Positions 5,534 to 6,262 of a stretch of DNA of 6,262 bases are shown here, one piece after another. Origin of the DNA: JAABYT01 sp041581935 (GTDB taxonomy: Bacteria > Pseudomonadota > Gammaproteobacteria > HK1). Within the stretch, counting starts at the first letter, position 1. Each line of letters starts with the position of its first letter. The translations under genes were made by a program, and so were the position numbers. Where the stretch lies: NCBI GenBank assembly GCA_041581935.1, contig JBFICP010000195.1:1-6262 (forward strand), in the 5' to 3' direction. The notes beneath the pieces were generated by a model that worked only from the letters and a program-made list of their open reading frames with translations, was not told the origin of the DNA and did not search any database.

Positions 5534-6262
5534 TCACAATACTTCCATGGCGTAAATCTCGTCGAGCTTGGCCTGATCCATCTGCACGGTGGGCCCGTCA
5601 AACATTTTCACGCCGTCCTGCAGTCCGATGATCTTGTTGCAGAACTCCATGGCGAGCTGAACATCGTGAATATTGCACAAGCACGGGACCCCGAACTCCT
5701 GCGCCATGTTCTTGATGAGCGCCATGACCTCGCGCGAGATCTTCGGGTCCAGCGCCGACGTCGGCTCGTCCAGCAGCATGAGCTTGGGACCCTGCATCAG
5801 CGCCCTGGCGATACCGACACGCTGGCGCTGGCCGCCCGAGAGCTCGTCGGCGCGCTTATCGATATGCTCCTCCAGACCGACACGGTGCAGCATTTCCAGC
5901 GCGCGCTGCACATCCTCACGGGAGAAAGCGCGAAACAGCGTGCGCATGTTACCGGTGTAGCCGAGGCGGCCGGAGAGCACGTTGTCCATGACGCTCATCC
6001 GGTTGATGAGGTTGAACTCCTGGAAGATCATGCCGATGTCACGGCGCAGGTGACGAAGCTCCCGGCCGGGCAATGCGGTCACGTCGCGACCATAAAAGAG
6101 AATCTTTCCCGCGCTCGGTTCGACCAGGCGGTTGATGCAGCGGATGAGTGTCGATTTGCCCGCGCCGCTCGGGCCGATGATGGCGAAAAAATCATCCGCC
6201 TCCACGTCGAACGAGATCCTTTTCAGAATCTCGGGCCCGCTCGCGGTGTAGCGGGCGCTCAA
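5534..6262 (-). CDS. phnC: Phosphonate ABC transporter ATP-binding protein PhnC (5' end beyond right edge)
   Basis: The ATPase of the importer, energising uptake on the cytoplasmic side. About 242 codons are visible. Counted from the right edge: Walker A GPSGAGKST at 30-38, Q-loop FQEFNL at 80-85, ABC signature LSGGQRQR at 141-148, Walker B LMLLDEP at 161-167, D-loop SALD, and switch histidine H199 in NIHDVQLAM. The VMDNVLSGRLGY-type segment (92-102) and the GLQDGVKMFDGP end are typical of PhnC rather than of other small-molecule ATPases. The first visible codon is TTG, but a PhnC normally has about 15-20 more residues before this point (an L-K-Y-type first strand), so the gene continues past the edge. 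It ends one base before the first phnE. PhnD, the binding protein, is not in the window and probably lies upstream, to the right. All catalytic motifs are intact. Confidence 0.95.
   Translation of the reverse strand: MSARYTASGPEILKRISFDVEADDFFAIIGPSGAGKSTLIRCINRLVEPSAGKILFYGRDVTALPGRELRHLRRDIGMIFQEFNLINRMSVMDNVLSGRLGYTGNMRTLFRAFSREDVQRALEMLHRVGLEEHIDKRADELSGGQRQRVGIARALMQGPKLMLLDEPTSALDPKISREVMALIKNMAQEFGVPCLCNIHDVQLAMEFCNKIIGLQDGVKMFDGPTVQMDQAKLDEIYAMEVL

Noticed and set aside
5533..5601. Longer phnE1 starting at 5601
   Set aside because: It would overlap the phnC coding end by 68 bases; ATG 5532, one base after the phnC stop, is the natural coupled start.

Overview
The window is one part of a phosphonate uptake and breakdown locus, fully coding apart from two short intergenic gaps (about 95 and 106 bases). 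GC content is high (roughly 60%), genes are tightly packed, and the proteins look proteobacterial (phosphonoacetate hydrolase, LysR regulator, PhnC/PhnE transporter). I cannot assign a genus. No RNA gene, insertion sequence, CRISPR array or prophage element is visible.

Layout, left to right. On the minus strand, read from right to left, a catabolic operon runs phnA (phosphonoacetate hydrolase, start 2702), then a zinc-type (MDR) alcohol dehydrogenase (start 1426), then an NAD(P)-dependent aldehyde dehydrogenase (start 307) cut by the left edge. Gaps inside the operon are 19 and 24 bases. On the plus strand, divergent from phnA across a 95-base AT-rich control region, lies a LysR-type regulator (2798-3682). 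Convergent with it, on the minus strand, is an ABC importer operon: phnC ATPase (cut by the right edge), then two different PhnE permeases. The PhnD substrate-binding protein is not in the window and would be expected beyond the right edge.

How the genes may work together. The importer brings a phosphonate into the cytoplasm. PhnA splits phosphonoacetate into acetate and phosphate. The alcohol and aldehyde dehydrogenases suggest (inference) an oxidative feed into PhnA: a hydroxyalkyl phosphonate such as 2-hydroxyethylphosphonate to phosphonoacetaldehyde to phosphonoacetate. No transaminase (PhnW), phosphonatase (PhnX) or C-P lyase gene is visible here, though any could lie outside. The LysR protein is probably the substrate-responsive activator of the phnA operon.

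Points worth a second look are the dehydrogenase pair next to PhnA, the loss of all structural-zinc cysteines in the alcohol dehydrogenase, a repeated hexamer spaced exactly 30 bases in the divergent promoter, and a 12-codon mini-ORF that bridges the two phnE genes by stop/start overlaps at both ends.
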